Source: Bacteroidales bacterium UBA2198 (lineage in GTDB: Bacteria > Bacteroidota > Bacteroidia > Bacteroidales > VadinHA17). Taken from it: 8,398 bases of DNA. The stretch lies in contig DCVC01000303.1 of the NCBI GenBank assembly GCA_002328625.1, positions 7,702 through 16,099 of the forward strand, given 5' to 3'. Made by a program: the position numbers and the translations under genes. Each line of letters opens with the position of its first letter. Positions within the stretch are counted from its first letter, which is position 1. Below the pieces are notes generated by a model. The model did no database searches and was not told where the DNA came from. It worked only from the letters and a program-made list of their open reading frames with translations. Shown piece after piece: positions 6,489-8,398 of the stretch.

Positions 6489-6500
6489 TGCTAAAACATG

Positions 6501-8398
6501 TTAGTTATATTTTGCTGAAGCTGTCTCAGCTTCAATAGTTTCACCAGTGATGTTCTCGTATTCTTCGAGCGAGCCTACAATTATACTGTTATATTCCCTC
6601 TGGCCCGTACCTGCAGGTATGAGATGCCCTACAATTACATTTTCCTTGAGTCCTTCAAGCTTATCCACTTTGCCAAGAATTGCGGCTTCATTAAGCACCT
6701 TGGTTGTCTCCTGGAATGAAGCAGCTGAGAAGAAGCTGTTTGTCTGCAGAGCGGCCCTGGTAATTCCCTGCAATACCTGACTTGAGGTGGCAGGAATTGC
6801 ATCTCTTGCTTCAACTATCTTCAGGTCGCGACGCTTAAGAATTGAATTATCATCTCTTAATTTACGTGCTGATACAATCATTCCCGGTCTCAGAGTCTGG
6901 GAATCACCGGCATCAATTATTACTTTTTTGCCATAGATCCAGTCATTCTCATCCATGAACTCAAGCTTGTCAACAACCTGTCGTTCAAGGAACTTGGTGT
7001 CTCCCGGGTCAACTATTTCCACCTTACGCATCATCTGCCGGACAATGATCTCAAAGTGCTTGTCATTGATTTTGACACCCTGTAAACGATACACCTCCTG
7101 TATTTCATTCACGATGTATTCCTGAACTTTGGTCGGGCCTTTTATTGCAAGTATATCTGAAGGAGTTATTGCTCCGTCAGAAAGAGGAACACCTGCTTTT
7201 ACGTAATCATTCTCCTGCACAAGGATCTGTTTGGAAAGAGGAACAAGATATTTCTTAACCTCATCGGTTTTTGACTTAATTGAAATCTCCCTGTTCCCAC
7301 GCTTTATCTTCCCGAATGTTACTTCACCGTCAATCTCAGAAACAATCGCAGGATTAGACGGATTACGAGCCTCAAAAAGCTCAGTTACACGAGGAAGACC
7401 TCCGGTTATGTCACCCGATTTTCCGACAGCACGCGGTATTTTAGCAAGAACTTCACCAGCTTCAACCATTTTATTGGTATCAACTACAAGATGTGACCCG
7501 ACCGGCAGGTTATATAATCTCAGCTCCTCACCTTTGGGTGATAATATTTTAATTGCCGGATTCTTGGTCTTGTCCCTGCTTTCAATAATCACCTTCTCTT
7601 TAAAGCCTGTCTGTTCGTCCGATTCTTCACGGAAAGTAACTCCTTCAATAAGGTAATCATATCCTATCTTACCACTTATCTCAGCTATAATAACAGCATT
7701 GAATGGGTCCCATTCACATATAAGCTTGCCCTTTTCAATCTCCTGTCCCGGTTTTATATAAAGCTTTGAACCATAAGGTATTGTATGGGTGGTTAGAGCA
7801 ATATTTGTTTTCTTGTCAATGATTCTGAGTTCGGCAAGGCGTCCTATAACAATATCTATATCTCCTTTTTCAGGATCCTTTCTTGGTACTGACCGCAACT
7901 CCTCAATCTCAGCTATTCCGTTGTAGCGGGCGATCAATCTCGATTCAGTTGTTATATTTGATGCTGTACCTCCAACATGGAATGTCCTTAGTGTCAGCTG
8001 AGTACCGGGTTCACCAATACTCTGGGCTGCGATAACCCCTACTGCTTCACCTTTTTGAACCATATGACCTGTGGCAAGGTTACGGCCATAACATTTGGCG
8101 CAAACACCCTTTTTTGACTCACATGTAAGCACTGACCTTATCTCAACCTGTTCTATCGGGGAATCTTCTATTCTCGTAGCAAGTTCTTCAGTCAGCTCCT
8201 GTCCGGTTTCAACGATCAGGTCGCCTGTAAGAGGGTGGTATACATCATGAACTGTAGTACGTCCCAGTATTCTTTCATAAAGAGACTCAACAACCTCCTC
8301 ATTCTTTTTAATGGCAGTTGCTACCAATCCCCTTAAAGTTCCACAGTCTTCTTCATTAATTATCACATCCTGTGACACATCAACAAGCCGTCGGGTCA
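6501..8398 (-). CDS. rpoC: RNA polymerase beta' subunit, C-terminal part (5' end outside window)
   Basis: This is the C-terminal 631 residues of beta', the catalytic subunit of RNA polymerase that binds DNA and forms the active centre with beta. The frame runs off the right edge, reading TRRLVDVSQDVIINEEDCGT; the GTG at 8376-8378 is internal. The second zinc site is complete: Cys in EEDCGT (codon 8343-8345) and the trio in CESKKGVCAKC (8091-8123). The trigger loop GEPGTQLTLRTFHVGGTAS, with the catalytic His, lies near 7963-8025. A long insert of about 180 residues between it and IPRAVGKSGDITGG corresponds to the SI3 sandwich-barrel insertion of E. coli and relatives. The conserved GGLPRVTELFEARNP and RAALQTNSFFSAASFQETTKVL, part of the omega-contacting end, follow. 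The tail after VGSLEEYE is acidic and variable. Bacteroidota beta' has about 1400-1450 residues, so somewhat under half is visible. No defect is seen. Confidence 0.98.
   Translation of the reverse strand, partial: TRRLVDVSQDVIINEEDCGTLRGLVATAIKKNEEVVESLYERILGRTTVHDVYHPLTGDLIVETGQELTEELATRIEDSPIEQVEIRSVLTCESKKGVCAKCYGRNLATGHMVQKGEAVGVIAAQSIGEPGTQLTLRTFHVGGTASNITTESRLIARYNGIAEIEELRSVPRKDPEKGDIDIVIGRLAELRIIDKKTNIALTTHTIPYGSKLYIKPGQEIEKGKLICEWDPFNAVIIAEISGKIGYDYLIEGVTFREESDEQTGFKEKVIIESRDKTKNPAIKILSPKGEELRLYNLPVGSHLVVDTNKMVEAGEVLAKIPRAVGKSGDITGGLPRVTELFEARNPSNPAIVSEIDGEVTFGKIKRGNREISIKSKTDEVKKYLVPLSKQILVQENDYVKAGVPLSDGAITPSDILAIKGPTKVQEYIVNEIQEVYRLQGVKINDKHFEIIVRQMMRKVEIVDPGDTKFLERQVVDKLEFMDENDWIYGKKVIIDAGDSQTLRPGMIVSARKLRDDNSILKRRDLKIVEARDAIPATSSQVLQGITRAALQTNSFFSAASFQETTKVLNEAAILGKVDKLEGLKENVIVGHLIPAGTGQREYNSIIVGSLEEYENITGETIEAETASAKYN

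Noticed and set aside
7231..7656. 141-codon plus-strand open frame opposite rpoC
   Set aside because: It lies wholly antisense to conserved beta' sequence, with a Ser/Leu-rich product and no domain pattern.
8376..8378. GTG as the rpoC start in this window
   Set aside because: Upstream codons to the window edge continue conserved beta' sequence (TRRLVDV), so the real start lies outside.

Overview
The window looks like chromosomal core sequence from a member of the Bacteroidota, most likely Bacteroidales or a close relative. Four things point there: a DUF3467 gene directly behind rpoC, an S46 dipeptidyl-peptidase, a DUF5916 outer-membrane-type protein, and a promoter of the Bacteroidota pattern (TTTG, about 20 nt, TAnnTTTG). 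Clear Shine-Dalgarno sites are absent before most starts. This is inferred from gene content. No mobile element, tRNA, rRNA or CRISPR array was seen.

Layout. Positions 1-453 (+ strand) hold the last 150 codons of a DUF5916 protein. It converges on everything else, which lies on the minus strand. In transcription order from the right edge these genes are: the C-terminal 631 residues of RNA polymerase beta' (rpoC, 6501-8398, 5' end outside the window); a small DUF3467 protein (6171-6488); a 131-residue putative lipoprotein of unknown function with its own predicted promoter (5697-6092); and a five-gene block with gaps of only 2-15 nt. The block runs Rossmann/DUF2520 protein (4825-5604), KdsC-like HAD phosphatase (4300-4821), UbiA-type prenyltransferase (3313-4296), Maf nucleotide pyrophosphatase (2720-3310), S46 peptidase (536-2704).

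Function. rpoC and the DUF3467 gene probably end the rpoBC operon, with a GC-rich hairpin at the DUF3467 3' end. The five-gene block is very likely co-transcribed but does not form an obvious single pathway: a dinucleotide-binding protein of unknown substrate, a sugar-phosphate-type phosphatase, a membrane prenyltransferase, a house-cleaning nucleotide pyrophosphatase and a periplasmic peptidase. The peptidase carries the Arg that marks Asp/Glu-specific DPP11 rather than DPP7.

The least expected signal is a pair of perfect palindromes (16 and 18 bp), one base apart, straddling the start codon of the first gene of the five-gene block. No intergenic stretch exceeds 300 bases, and I see no clear evidence of a wholly new system here. 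The most open questions are the role of the five-gene block and of the unknown lipoprotein.
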